A DNA stretch of 64,000 bases from Rhodobiaceae bacterium (GTDB lineage Bacteria; Pseudomonadota; Alphaproteobacteria; Rhizobiales; Tepidamorphaceae). A program made the position numbers and the translations under genes. Positions 24,620 through 33,478 of this stretch are shown one piece after another. The DNA lies in assembly GCA_020637895.1 (NCBI GenBank), contig JACKJP010000006.1, positions 206,996 through 270,995 of the forward strand, given 5' to 3'. A model generated the notes under the pieces. It was not told the DNA's origin. It saw nothing but the letters and a program-made list of their open reading frames with translations, and searched no databases. Position 1 is the first letter of the stretch. Every line of letters begins with the position of its first letter.

Positions 24620-24997
24620 TCAGTTTAGCGGTTTGCCCCTTATCGCCGCGCTGGCGCGGCGTTGCCGGCGGTCCGGACGGGGCCCGGCCACAGGAGACCC
24701 GTCGGGCTCGCGCGATGGCGTCACGGGAGGCGAGCGGTCGATATAGGTCTCGGCCGCCACGCTGGCGCTTCCCCGCCTTTCGGTGAAGCCGGCGACTTCA
24801 AGCACCCGGACCGCGTGATCGAGGACAATGGTGAGCGTTTCGCCCACAACGACAAGCCGGGCCGGCTTGGTGACCCGATCACCGTCAACCCGTACGTGGC
24901 CGCCCGCAACCAGCCCCGCGGCAAGGCTGCGGGTCTTGACCACCCGCGCGTGCCACAGCCACCTGTCGAGCCTCTGGCGGTCGGTAACCGTTCCTAT
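24620..24997 (-). CDS. RNA-binding S4-domain protein (Hsp15-like), start codon unclear
   Basis: Small basic S4-domain protein that probably binds rRNA or ribosomes (Hsp15/HslR group). The S4 motif begins before any canonical start: RLDRWLWHARVVKTRSLAAG is readable from 24973 downward, yet the first ATG/GTG/TTG in the open frame is the GTG at 24943, inside the motif. The expected start position is occupied by ATA at 24997-24995, overlapping the helicase stop TAG as an ATAG junction, with AAGGA upstream. I therefore annotate from 24997 but flag a possible non-standard or mutated start. The R-rich C-terminal tail is typical of the family. The frame itself has no internal stop. Confidence 0.72.
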   Translation of the reverse strand: MGTVTDRQRLDRWLWHARVVKTRSLAAGLVAGGHVRVDGDRVTKPARLVVVGETLTIVLDHAVRVLEVAGFTERRGSASVAAETYIDRSPPVTPSREPDGSPVAGPRPDRRQRRASAAIRGKPLN

Positions 24998-27936
24998 CTG
25001 TCCTTCTTGTCGTTCAGCTTGTCTCGAAGGCCTGCAAGCGCGGCGAAGGGTGAATTGGGATCGACCGGCTTTTCGCGCGCCGGCTTCTGCGGCTTGAATC
25101 CGGATCGCTCGGGTTTGCCGTTCTGTTTGCCATGCCGAGCGGGCTTTCCCCTGCCGGGGCGCTTGTCGCCATCGCGCCTGCCTTCGCCCTGTCCGTCCCG
25201 ATCACGCTGCGGCGCGCGGCCGGGGCGAGCGCCTCGACGAGGCAGTTCCCACACCGTGACGTTGCCCTCTTCGTCGATCAGGGGATCGGAATGCGCAGGC
25301 GCTGCGTCGGCCGGCGCTGCTGCCACCTCCGCAGGTTCGGCTTCCGGTGCCGATATTTCTGCCGCTTCGACGACACCTGCTGACTGATCCTCAGCGGCTG
25401 GTACGGTTGGGGTATCTGCAGAAGGCGCGCCTTCCGATTCCGCTACGCCCGCCGTCGACGCTGCCGCCGGAAGCGTATCTGCCTTGCGCTTCTGGGGCTG
25501 GTAGCCAAGGCCTTTCATGAGCGCGGCGAATTCATCGCCAGCCGCGCCCGCAAGCGACATCATCGCCAGCGTCGTGGTGAACGTTCGGCCGTCGACTGCA
25601 CCTTCCGGCACGATCGCATCGCCGGGCTTGTAGGATGTGGCGGCGCGAATGAGGTCCGCGAGACGCTCGAGGATGTCGATGCGAATGGCGCGCGGGCCGG
25701 TCAGACGGAAGCCCATCAACGGGTAGGCGGCCTCGGGGGCGCCGGCAACGGCGTCTATCGACGTGCGGCCGCTGAACGCCAGCGCGGCAATTTGACGCAG
25801 GGCCGAAATCTCGCCCTCCGGGCGTCCGAGCGCCCACAGCTCGGCGGCAAGCTTTCGCGGCGCCGGCTTCATCAGTACCGGCAGGAAGACGTGATGGGCG
25901 CCAAAACGCACACCGTGACGGCGCAGAAGAGCGCGTGAAGGCTGATCGAGGTCGCGCAGAATGTCTGCCAGCGGTGCTCGCTCCAGCACGCCAAGTGCCT
26001 CCACCAGCTGAAAGCCGACGCCGCGCGCGGGGCCTGTCAGGCCTTCATCTTCGGCGATCTCGAAAAGCGGCTTGAAGGTTTCGCGCAGCTTGGCATCCAA
26101 GAAGCGCTTGAGACGCTCAGCTATCTGCTCGCGATGCGGGGTTGGCACCTGTTCGTCGAGCAGCGGCAATATCGCCGGCGCGAGCAGACGGTCGCCCGGC
26201 GCAAGGCGGGCCACAGGTTCTCCCCGCCAGGTAATCTGGGCTGCGCCATTGAGCGCGAATTCGCTGTCGGTAGCGGCGGCCAGCTGCTGGGCGCGGTCGT
26301 TCAGTTCGGTTTCCAAAGCACGCATCGCTGCACGGCGCAGCGCCTTCTGATCTGCGCCAGCATCGCCGGGCGCAAGGACGAAACGAAATCCGCTGAGCAT
26401 TCCAACATGGTGTCCCTCCACGTCAACCCGTCCGTTGTCGCCAATGACAGCATCGAGGCTTCCATTTTCGCGCAGCCGCCTGGTCAAGGCACCCGTCTTG
26501 CGGTCGACGAAGCGCTGCGTCAGGCGTTCATGCAGCAGGTCGGACAGCTTGTCCTCGATGGCCCGAGTGGTTTCCTGCCAGTGCACGGGATCGGCGAGCC
26601 AGTCCTCGCGATTGGCGATGAATGTCCAAGTCCGGATATGGCTGATCCGGTTGGCGATGGCGTCGATGTCACCGTCCGACCGGTCGCAGAACGCGACCTG
26701 TTCGGCGAACCATTCATCCGGGATGCGTCCGTCGGCCATGAGGTGCCGGTAGATGTCGGAAATGAGGTCGCCATGGTTGGCCGGCGCGATCTTTCGGTAG
26801 TCCGGCACCTGGCAGACCGACCAGAGCCGCTCGACGGCCTCTCGAGAAGTGGCCAGCGCGCCGACTGTCGCATCGCGCGAGGCGTGGTCCAAAGCCAGCA
26901 CGTCATCCCGCAAGGGCGCCCGAACGAGCCCGGCCTCGGTGGGAGGAACGTCGAGCGAGGCGCGAAGCGCGGCGAGCGTGGAAAAGTCGAGCCGCGTGGA
27001 TCGCCATTGCAGCAACTCCACGTGGGGAAACTCGTGCGCCTCGATGCGCTGGACGATGTCGGGTTCGGGCGCTGGCGCGCGGCCCGAGACACCGAAGGTA
27101 CCGTCGCGCATGTGCCGCCCCGCGCGCCCGGCGATCTGCGCCATCTCGGCGGCGGTAAGGTCGCGGCGCTGGAAACCGTCGAATTTGCGGGTCGAGGCAA
27201 AGGCGATGTGGTCGACGTCGAGATTGAGCCCCATGCCGATCGCATCGGTCGCGATCAGGAAGTCGACCTCGCCGGCCTGATACATTTCGACCTGCGCGTT
27301 GCGTGTGCGCGGGCTGAGCGCGCCCATGACGACGGCGGCGCCACCGCGCTGGCGGCGTATCAGCTCGGCGATCGCATAGACCTCCTCGGCGGAGAACGCG
27401 ACGATCGCCGAGCGCCGCGGCAAACGGGTCAGCTTGCGCTCTCCCGCGTAAGTGAGCTGCGAGAAGCGAGGCCGGCGAATGACATTCAGGCCGGGCAGCA
27501 GGCGTTCAAGGATCGGCTGCATCGTATGGGAACCGAGGAGCAGCGTCTCCTCACGCCCTCGCGCCGAGAGAATTCGGTCGGTGAAGATGTGGCCGCGGTC
27601 GAGATCGGCAGCGAGCTGGACTTCGTCGACGGCGAGGAACGCGGGATCGATATCCCGGGGCATCGCTTCGACGGTTGCGACCCAGTAGCGGGGATTGTCC
27701 GGCTTGATCCGCTCCTCGCCGGTGACCAATGCCACCGCCTCGGCTCCGGCACGCTCAACGACGCGATCGTAGACTTCGCGCGCAAGCAGCCGCAGGGGCA
27801 GGCCGATGACGCCGCTGGCATGGCCGAGCATGCGCTCGATGGCCAGATGCGTCTTGCCGGTGTTGGTCGGTCCCAGGACCGCGGTCACGCCACGGGCGCG
27901 CGCTGCCGGGTGGGCGCTGATATCGGGCATGCTCAT
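24994..27936 (-). CDS. SUV3-like DEAD/DEAH-box RNA helicase
   Basis: A 980-residue helicase related to mitochondrial SUV3 and conserved in alphaproteobacteria. Walker A is GPTNTGKTH (residues 22-30), the Walker B/DExH-like box is DEVQ (104-107), and the helicase C-terminal domain shows the motif VI region QIAGRAGRHMRDG. After the core comes a long helical domain, then a low-complexity acidic/alanine-rich linker and a lysine/arginine-rich tail ending DKLNDKKDR. It probably acts in RNA turnover; the role in bacteria is inferred from homology. It is the first gene of a helicase-S4 unit, and its stop overlaps the S4 gene's apparent start. Confidence 0.93.
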   Translation of the reverse strand: MSMPDISAHPAARARGVTAVLGPTNTGKTHLAIERMLGHASGVIGLPLRLLAREVYDRVVERAGAEAVALVTGEERIKPDNPRYWVATVEAMPRDIDPAFLAVDEVQLAADLDRGHIFTDRILSARGREETLLLGSHTMQPILERLLPGLNVIRRPRFSQLTYAGERKLTRLPRRSAIVAFSAEEVYAIAELIRRQRGGAAVVMGALSPRTRNAQVEMYQAGEVDFLIATDAIGMGLNLDVDHIAFASTRKFDGFQRRDLTAAEMAQIAGRAGRHMRDGTFGVSGRAPAPEPDIVQRIEAHEFPHVELLQWRSTRLDFSTLAALRASLDVPPTEAGLVRAPLRDDVLALDHASRDATVGALATSREAVERLWSVCQVPDYRKIAPANHGDLISDIYRHLMADGRIPDEWFAEQVAFCDRSDGDIDAIANRISHIRTWTFIANREDWLADPVHWQETTRAIEDKLSDLLHERLTQRFVDRKTGALTRRLRENGSLDAVIGDNGRVDVEGHHVGMLSGFRFVLAPGDAGADQKALRRAAMRALETELNDRAQQLAAATDSEFALNGAAQITWRGEPVARLAPGDRLLAPAILPLLDEQVPTPHREQIAERLKRFLDAKLRETFKPLFEIAEDEGLTGPARGVGFQLVEALGVLERAPLADILRDLDQPSRALLRRHGVRFGAHHVFLPVLMKPAPRKLAAELWALGRPEGEISALRQIAALAFSGRTSIDAVAGAPEAAYPLMGFRLTGPRAIRIDILERLADLIRAATSYKPGDAIVPEGAVDGRTFTTTLAMMSLAGAAGDEFAALMKGLGYQPQKRKADTLPAAASTAGVAESEGAPSADTPTVPAAEDQSAGVVEAAEISAPEAEPAEVAAAPADAAPAHSDPLIDEEGNVTVWELPRRGARPGRAPQRDRDGQGEGRRDGDKRPGRGKPARHGKQNGKPERSGFKPQKPAREKPVDPNSPFAALAGLRDKLNDKKDR

Positions 27937-28369
27937 GAAACCGTGACGCGTCCTAATCCGTTCCGCGTGTCCGCGCTTTATATGGCCGTTCGCACGATTG
28001 GCCGCAACAGCAAGCGAGTGAAGCGCGATTCCCGATCCGGCACACCATGCCGCACGAATCCGTCAACAATTGAAACGCACCGGGAACGAAGCGTGCCCGA
28101 ATCACTGACTCAATGTCAGGCGCAATCAAGGTGCCACCACATGTTGTGTCTGTCCGTCGACGCGGGGGCTAGGCAGGGAGATGGCGGAACGAGATCGGAA
28201 GGCTTTTCGTTAAGGCTATGAATTCATGCGATAATTCCCGGAATGATACAGCGCTGAAGGATGCCCGTTAACGAAGCGATCGGAGCGCGAACAAACGCTC
28301 AACGAATCAGCGACTTCGCGATTCCGCGTTTTTTGAAATTGGCTATTCGGAATGCCGGCTGCAGATACG
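27937..28369. other. Intergenic region between helicase and DUF3108 genes
   Basis: About 430 bases with no convincing gene. The minus-strand helicase promoter should lie here, but I could not pick a clear -35/-10 pair. AT-rich patches occur near 28200-28250. The right end runs into the DUF3108 terminator. Confidence 0.5.
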
Positions 28370-28399
28370 AAAAAGCCCGGCATGCGAGGCACGCCGGGC
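28370..28399 (-). terminator. Rho-independent terminator after the DUF3108 gene
   Basis: GCCCGGC at 28375-28381 and GCCGGGC at 28393-28399 form a seven-bp stem with an eleven-base loop. Forward A-run 28370-28374 gives a U-run on the minus-strand transcript. It lies 30 bases past the stop of the DUF3108 gene. Confidence 0.85.
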
Positions 28400-28428
28400 C
28401 AAGAGGGCAGCGCTTGCTTGTCAGGGCA

Positions 28429-29289
28429 TCAGCGCATGGCGAAACGCGTATTACCCTTGGCGATCAGCGCTTCGAGCTGCACAACGCCCTGGCCGATGGG
28501 TGTTGGAACTGTAATCCGATAAGGCACCATCATGCCGGTATCGCCGGCCGGCGCGAGCCAGAGTTCGATTCCCGTCTCGTTGGCGAAGTACTCGACTTCC
28601 TTCTTGCCGGCGCTATGGCCCGAGATCGGGCGGTAGCGTGCCTGGCAGACCAGGACCTCGGTCTGCTTGCCGCCGAGAACGGCGGCATCTACAGGCGCAG
28701 TGCGCTTGTAGGAAAGGACGACGTCGAAACGCTCACGGCCATTGAAGATCGGCAGTGTCTGGGCGCAGTTGGACGGGTCCAGCGGCCCCTTGGCCGACAT
28801 TGGCGTCAGCATTGCGCTCATCGGATCGATAACGCCGCGCTGATGCGCACGGGTGATCTTGACCTTGCCGGCCATGTTCGGTTCCGGCTTGGCAACGAGC
28901 GTTGCGACATTATTGCTCTGCAGGGCCATCTGCACCGTGCTTACGCGATCGCCCGAAACGGAGGTCGCAGAAAACCCGGTAGGGCTTGTGTGATCGCCGA
29001 CGAAACGGCCATCGGCATGGCCTGCGGCGGAAATCTTGAGCAGCGCCCCGGCTATACCCGTAAGCCGGCTGTTGCCCTTGATGGTGTAGCTGGCGCCATC
29101 CATCGTGGCCTTGAAACCGCCGTCGCCGAGTTTCAAACCGTTGAGGAAGACGTCGTAGCGCGTAACGACGACGGCCTCATCTGCGAATGCAGCATGAATT
29201 GGCGTGGTTGAAAGGCCTGCGGCCAGCGCAATTGCGGCCAACGAGCGAGAGCGGCGTTTACCCGCGCCGCGGATCGATTCCGACATCAT
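28429..29289 (-). CDS. DUF3108 family exported protein
   Basis: A 286-residue predicted periplasmic protein. The signal peptide covers SLAAIALAAGLSTTPIHAAFA after a basic N-terminus. The mature domain has the DUF3108 beta-rich pattern: VVTRYDVFLNGLKLGDGGFK early, GFSATSVSGDRVSTVQMALQ in the middle, and GIELWLAPAGDTGMMVPYRI near the C-terminus. Function is unknown; the fold suggests a lipid- or glycan-binding barrel (inference). It is transcribed divergently from rpmB and ends in a strong terminator. Confidence 0.88.
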   Translation of the reverse strand: MMSESIRGAGKRRSRSLAAIALAAGLSTTPIHAAFADEAVVVTRYDVFLNGLKLGDGGFKATMDGASYTIKGNSRLTGIAGALLKISAAGHADGRFVGDHTSPTGFSATSVSGDRVSTVQMALQSNNVATLVAKPEPNMAGKVKITRAHQRGVIDPMSAMLTPMSAKGPLDPSNCAQTLPIFNGRERFDVVLSYKRTAPVDAAVLGGKQTEVLVCQARYRPISGHSAGKKEVEYFANETGIELWLAPAGDTGMMVPYRITVPTPIGQGVVQLEALIAKGNTRFAMR

Positions 29290-29490
29290 CTTAAGGTCAC
29301 CGTCTCCTGCACGGCCTGTCGGACGAGATCGACGCGCCGGTACAATCAGAACACCCCATCACAGCCTACCGCAGCAATTGGGACTACAACATGGCAATTA
29401 TGGTTGCCGGTCGATTAACAATCGGTGCATGACAGGCGGGGCGAAACGCGATCCCGGCGCAGTCTTTGGCGCGACTGGCCTGCTGACCGC

Positions 29491-29519
29491 TTGACGCCCC
29501 GAGGGCTTGCGACTATTAG
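29491..29519 (+). promoter_or_regulatory. Sigma-70-type promoter for rpmB
   Basis: TTGACG at 29491-29496 and TATTAG at 29514-29519 are separated by 17 bases. The predicted start point would leave a leader of roughly 90 bases before the rpmB ATG at 29618. The rest of the rpmB/DUF3108 intergenic region (29290-29617) shows no gene. Confidence 0.65.
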
Positions 29520-29617
29520 GTGCGGCCAGTTTTCAATGGAAAGAAGCCGCCTTGCCCTGATCGGGCGCTTGCGAGCGCCGGGCGGACGGCATTCTGCTAG
29601 TAGATGGACCTTATATC

Positions 29618-29905
29618 ATGGCGCGTCGTTGCGAACTTACCGGCAAGGCAGTGCAGACCGGGAACAATGTGAGCCACGCCAACAACAAGTCCCGGCGCCG
29701 GTTCCTTCCGAACCTGTGCAATGTGACGCTGATCAGCGAGACCCTGGACCGCAGCTTCACGCTGCGCGTTTCGGCCAATGCGCTGCGTTCGGTCGAACAT
29801 CGCGGCGGACTTGACGCATTCCTTGCCAAGGCAAAGGAAGACGATCTTTCGATCCGCGCGGCACAGATCAAGCGCGAGATCGCCAAGGCGGCCGCCGCGT
29901 CCTGA
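29618..29905 (+). CDS. rpmB: 50S ribosomal protein L28
   Basis: A 95-residue large-subunit ribosomal protein. The N-terminus MARRCELTGKAVQTGNNVSH followed by NNKSRRRFLPNL is the L28 signature, and the basic, lysine/arginine-rich composition fits. Length is typical of alphaproteobacterial L28, which is longer than the enterobacterial protein. It has its own promoter candidate at 29491-29519 and is followed 32 bases later by the queuosine-precursor transporter gene. Confidence 0.98.
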   Translation: MARRCELTGKAVQTGNNVSHANNKSRRRFLPNLCNVTLISETLDRSFTLRVSANALRSVEHRGGLDAFLAKAKEDDLSIRAAQIKREIAKAAAAS

Positions 29906-29937
29906 ACGGCAATAGCCGCGCAGCCTTCCGGGAGCGC

Positions 29938-30549
29938 ATGATGGTTTTCTCTCTGGTCGGCTTTTCCGACCTGCCGCGCCGCGTCTATGCGGCGATTGCG
30001 GCCATGGGCGTCATCGTCCTCGCCTCCAACATTCTGGTGCAGTATCCGTTCACGCCCTTCGGGCTTGAGAACTATCTGACCTGGGGCGCTTTCACCTATC
30101 CGTTCGCGTTTCTCGTGACGGACGTGACGACCCGGCTCTATGGCGCTCCGGCGGCGCGTCGCGTGGTCGGCGTCGGTTTCATTGTTGCCGTTGTTCTGTC
30201 CTATGTGTTCGCGACGCCGCGGATAGCGGTTGCGTCCGGCTCCGCCTTTCTCGTCGCGCAGATGCTCGATGTCTTCGTCTTCGACCGGCTCCGCCAGAAT
30301 GCATGGTGGATCGCGCCGCTTCTGTCGACGCTGATCGGCGCCGCGCTCGACACGATGATTTTTTTCACCGGCGCATTCGCCGGCGATCCGACGCTCCCGT
30401 CCGTGCCCTACGATCTTGGGTTTGCGGTGTTTGAAGCCCCGGTTTGGATGGGCTGGGCGGTTGTCGACTACATGGTCAAGCTTGGCCTTGCGGCGTTCAT
30501 GCTGATCCCTTTCCGCCTGCTGATCGCGCGGGCCCTGACACGCGGCTGA
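29938..30549 (+). CDS. Queuosine precursor transporter (YhhQ/VUT family)
   Basis: A 203-residue inner-membrane protein with six hydrophobic helices that imports the queuosine precursors preQ0/preQ1 in characterised relatives. Family features are NILVQYPFTPFG in the first loop, the conserved TYPFAFLVTDVTTRLYG segment containing the LVTD motif, and WIAPLLSTLIGAALDTMIFF in helix five. The gene follows rpmB by 32 bases and may share its transcript. The next gene is convergent, 20 bases past the stop. Confidence 0.93.
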   Translation: MMVFSLVGFSDLPRRVYAAIAAMGVIVLASNILVQYPFTPFGLENYLTWGAFTYPFAFLVTDVTTRLYGAPAARRVVGVGFIVAVVLSYVFATPRIAVASGSAFLVAQMLDVFVFDRLRQNAWWIAPLLSTLIGAALDTMIFFTGAFAGDPTLPSVPYDLGFAVFEAPVWMGWAVVDYMVKLGLAAFMLIPFRLLIARALTRG

Positions 30550-30569
30550 CCTGACCGCGGCCTGTTGCC

Positions 30570-31559
30570 TCAGCGCGCCAGTTCGAACTGAAGCATCACC
30601 GTTTGCTGCAGGAAGCTGAAATTGTCATCCGACATGATGGTGATGACGGGACGTCCGTTCGCACCCTCATGCACCGCGATCGCCTCCATATTGTCGATCA
30701 TCGTGGAACGGTCGGCCTGAAAGAGAACTTCCCCGTCGATCAGCGCACCGGGTCTCAATTCGCCGGGCGCAATGCGTCTGATGGCAGCTTCAAGGTGGAT
30801 GGGCTTTGAATAATAGCGCTCAAGCAGAAAAAGCGTACCGTCCGCCGTCATCGCCGCATCGGTGATATCGAAGCCCCCGCGCCGGCGTATGTGAAACGTG
30901 CCGGCGGTCCTTCCGTCCGCTTCGAGAAGCCAGCCTGAGTGATCGCCTTCCGCGTCAAGCGCGCGTTCGGCCAATGCGACGACCTGGCCATTGCCGCCGG
31001 GCAGGGGCGCCAGGGCCTCAAGGCCCCTGTTCTCCGGCAAGCGTGTCATCCATGGCGCTTCAGCGAAGATCGTGGCCGGCCTTGCTTCCCGCAGGTCGGA
31101 GCCATAGCGCAGAATGCGGTGGTGCCTTTCCAGCCCGACGATAAGGTCACCATCAGGCAGACGGGTGACGGATTCCGCGTCAGCCTCTTCCTTGGGGGCG
31201 AGGCCGCGCCCCTTTGTGTCGAGCAGCGGCCCGATGACGGCATTGTCGATGGCGACCGGCCGTTCGCCTTCGTAGCGCACGGTTCCGGCGATCCAGTCTC
31301 CGACATCCGTCACCATGACGAGATCGCGTCCATCCGGCCCAAGCGTCATGCCCGAAATCCCGCCCAGGCGCCGGTCAGGAGACGTCAGGACAAGGCCGCC
31401 GAGATAGCGCAGTGCGCCAAAACGCGTCTCCTGCGGCGCCGATGGCATGAGGGCCGGGAGGGCTTCTGCGTCGATCTTGATCGAGGAAGGGCCCTGCGCC
31501 AATGCGAAAGCAGGCGTAGCGAAAAGGGCAAGCCACACGCCAAAGGCAAAGCGGGCCAT
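30570..31559 (-). CDS. Esterase-like phytase-family exported protein
   Basis: A beta-propeller-type protein of the esterase-like-activity-of-phytase family, probably periplasmic. The start at 31559 gives a standard signal peptide (MARFAFGVWLALFATPAFA); a GTG at 31613 would add 18 residues and overlap the end of cobT. Domain evidence: GLVLTSPDRRLGGISGMTLG, the central DGDLIVGLERHHRILRYG, and RGLEALAPLPGGNGQVVAL. Enzymatic activity is not shown by the sequence; the family name rests on weak functional evidence. It lies on the same strand 34 bases after cobT and may be cotranscribed. Confidence 0.85.
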   Translation of the reverse strand: MARFAFGVWLALFATPAFALAQGPSSIKIDAEALPALMPSAPQETRFGALRYLGGLVLTSPDRRLGGISGMTLGPDGRDLVMVTDVGDWIAGTVRYEGERPVAIDNAVIGPLLDTKGRGLAPKEEADAESVTRLPDGDLIVGLERHHRILRYGSDLREARPATIFAEAPWMTRLPENRGLEALAPLPGGNGQVVALAERALDAEGDHSGWLLEADGRTAGTFHIRRRGGFDITDAAMTADGTLFLLERYYSKPIHLEAAIRRIAPGELRPGALIDGEVLFQADRSTMIDNMEAIAVHEGANGRPVITIMSDDNFSFLQQTVMLQFELAR

Positions 31560-31593
31560 CCGGCCCGCTGTGCCGTGCAAGAGAGGCAATACT

Positions 31594-33468
31594 CTAGTGA
31601 CGTGTTGCGGCACGCCGGCCCGTCCCTTCGGCGCCGATATTCTCTTCGAAGAGTTCGGCGAGCTTTTCCGTCATCGCGCCGCCCAGTTCCTCCGCGTCGA
31701 CGATGGTCACCGCGCGGCGGTAGTAACGGGTAACGTCATGGCCAATGCCGATGGCGATCAGTTCGACGGGCGAGCGCGTCTCGATCTCTTCGATCACTTC
31801 ACGCAGGTGCTTTTCCAGATAGTTGCCGGGATTGACCGACAGCGTGGAATCGTCGACCGGCGCGCCGTCTGAAATCATCATCAGGATGCGGCGGTTCTCC
31901 GGGCGGGCAAGCAGCCGGCGATGCGCCCAGGCAAGCGCCTCGCCATCGACGTTTTCCTTCAACAGGCCCTCACGCATCATCAGCCCGAGATTCCGGCGCG
32001 CGCGGCGCCAAGGAGCGTCGGCCGATTTGTAGATGATATGGCGAATATCGTTGAGCCTTCCCGGCGCCGCTGGACGGCCGGCGGCGAGCCACGCCTCGCG
32101 CGACTGCCCGCCCTTCCAGGCCTTGGTCGTGAAGCCGAGAATTTCCACCTTCACGCCGCAGCGTTCCAGCGTGCGGGCGAGAATGTCGGCGCAGGTGGCC
32201 GCGACCGAAATCGGCCGTCCGCGCATCGATCCGGAATTGTCGATCAGCAGGGTCACGACAGTGTCGCGGAAATCGGTGTCGCGCTCGGCCTTGAAGGCCA
32301 GCGCCTGCATCGGGTCCATGACAATCCGCGGCAGACGCGCGGTGTCGAGCACGCCTTCTTCCAGATCGAAATCCCAGGAACGGTTCTGCTGTGCCATCAG
32401 GCGGCGCTGCAGGCGGTTGGCAAGGCGCGCGACGACGTGACTGAGATGCAGGATCTGTTTGTCGAGAAATCCGCGCAGACGTTCCAGTTCCTCCGAGTCG
32501 CAAAGCTCGTCGGCACTGACGGTTTCATCATAGGCTTCGGTGAAGATCCGGTACTGGCTGCGTGGCTCATTGGCGCCCGAAGGTGTCGGTCGCCACGGAT
32601 CGGAGCTTTCCGGCGCCTCTGCTTCCTCCAGCTCTTCGCGCCGTTCGTCGGGCTGGGCTTCGCTCGCCTCCGCCTGCGCCTCGGCATCCTCTTCCATCTG
32701 CTGGGTTTCGCTCTCGGCGCTCTCGCCGCCATCCTCGCCGGACGGCTCCTGCTCCTCGGCGCCGGGGTCCTCGGCCTCCTCACCCTCGTCCTCGGCGTCC
32801 TCCTGTTCAGGCTCGCCGCCGAGTTCGTCGCCCATGTCGAAGGCGGTAATGAGATCGCGCATGCATTGCGCGAATGCCTCCTGGTCTTCCAGGGACTTCG
32901 GCAGGCGTTCGAGTTCAGCGCCCGCCTTCTCAACGATCCAGTCGCGCCACTGGGCAACCAGCGCCTCGGCGGCCTTGGGGATCCTGGCGCCGGTCAGGCG
33001 TTCCCGCGCGATCAGCGCCACCGCATCTTCCAGCGGCGCTTCCTCGCGGCTGGTGATCTTGCTGGCGTTAAGGCGCGTGTACCGGGCTTCCAGCATCGCA
33101 GCCAGATTGCCGGCGACACCGGTCATGCGGTTTGCGCCAATGGCCTCGCAGCGCGCCTGTTCAACGGCATCGAACAACGCGCGCGCGTTGCGTCCGGTCG
33201 GGCTAAGCTTCTGGTGCAGCGGCCCATTGTGGCAGGCTATGCGCAAGGCCAGCGCGTCGGCCTGGCCGCGCGCGCTGGCCGCTTCGGCCGGGCTCATGCC
33301 GCGCGGCGGCTCGGGCAGGCGCACGCTGTCGCCACCAATGCTGGCGCGGTCGCCGCCATAGGCGATCTGGATGTCGGGCTTGCCGCCGATTGCCTTCAGC
33401 GTTGCGGAAATCGCGCGCTTGAAAGGCTCGTTCGGTCCTTCCCGACCCGATCTGTTGGGCGGACTCAT
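31594..33468 (-). CDS. cobT: Cobaltochelatase subunit CobT
   Basis: One of three subunits of the ATP-dependent aerobic cobaltochelatase (CobNST), which inserts cobalt into hydrogenobyrinic acid a,c-diamide. The 624-residue chain has the CobT N-terminal helical domain (PFKRAISATLKAIGG at the start), a long acidic spacer (about 215-300, dominated by E, D and S), and a C-terminal von Willebrand A domain with MIDAS motif seen in TLLIDNSGSMRG. CobS and CobT form the AAA+ chaperone part of the complex. It follows cobS by ten bases on the same strand. CobN is not in the window. Confidence 0.96.
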   Translation of the reverse strand: MSPPNRSGREGPNEPFKRAISATLKAIGGKPDIQIAYGGDRASIGGDSVRLPEPPRGMSPAEAASARGQADALALRIACHNGPLHQKLSPTGRNARALFDAVEQARCEAIGANRMTGVAGNLAAMLEARYTRLNASKITSREEAPLEDAVALIARERLTGARIPKAAEALVAQWRDWIVEKAGAELERLPKSLEDQEAFAQCMRDLITAFDMGDELGGEPEQEDAEDEGEEAEDPGAEEQEPSGEDGGESAESETQQMEEDAEAQAEASEAQPDERREELEEAEAPESSDPWRPTPSGANEPRSQYRIFTEAYDETVSADELCDSEELERLRGFLDKQILHLSHVVARLANRLQRRLMAQQNRSWDFDLEEGVLDTARLPRIVMDPMQALAFKAERDTDFRDTVVTLLIDNSGSMRGRPISVAATCADILARTLERCGVKVEILGFTTKAWKGGQSREAWLAAGRPAAPGRLNDIRHIIYKSADAPWRRARRNLGLMMREGLLKENVDGEALAWAHRRLLARPENRRILMMISDGAPVDDSTLSVNPGNYLEKHLREVIEEIETRSPVELIAIGIGHDVTRYYRRAVTIVDAEELGGAMTEKLAELFEENIGAEGTGRRAATRH

Positions 33469-33478
33469 GGAGTCCGTC

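Noticed and set aside
26134..28221. A long plus-strand frame (695 codons) opposite the helicase gene
   Set aside because: High-G+C antisense shadow; histidine/arginine/glycine-rich without domains, while the helicase on the other strand has intact motifs.
32640..32830. Low-complexity repeat-like tract in cobT
   Set aside because: It is the normal acidic E/D/S-rich spacer of CobT, not a DNA repeat.
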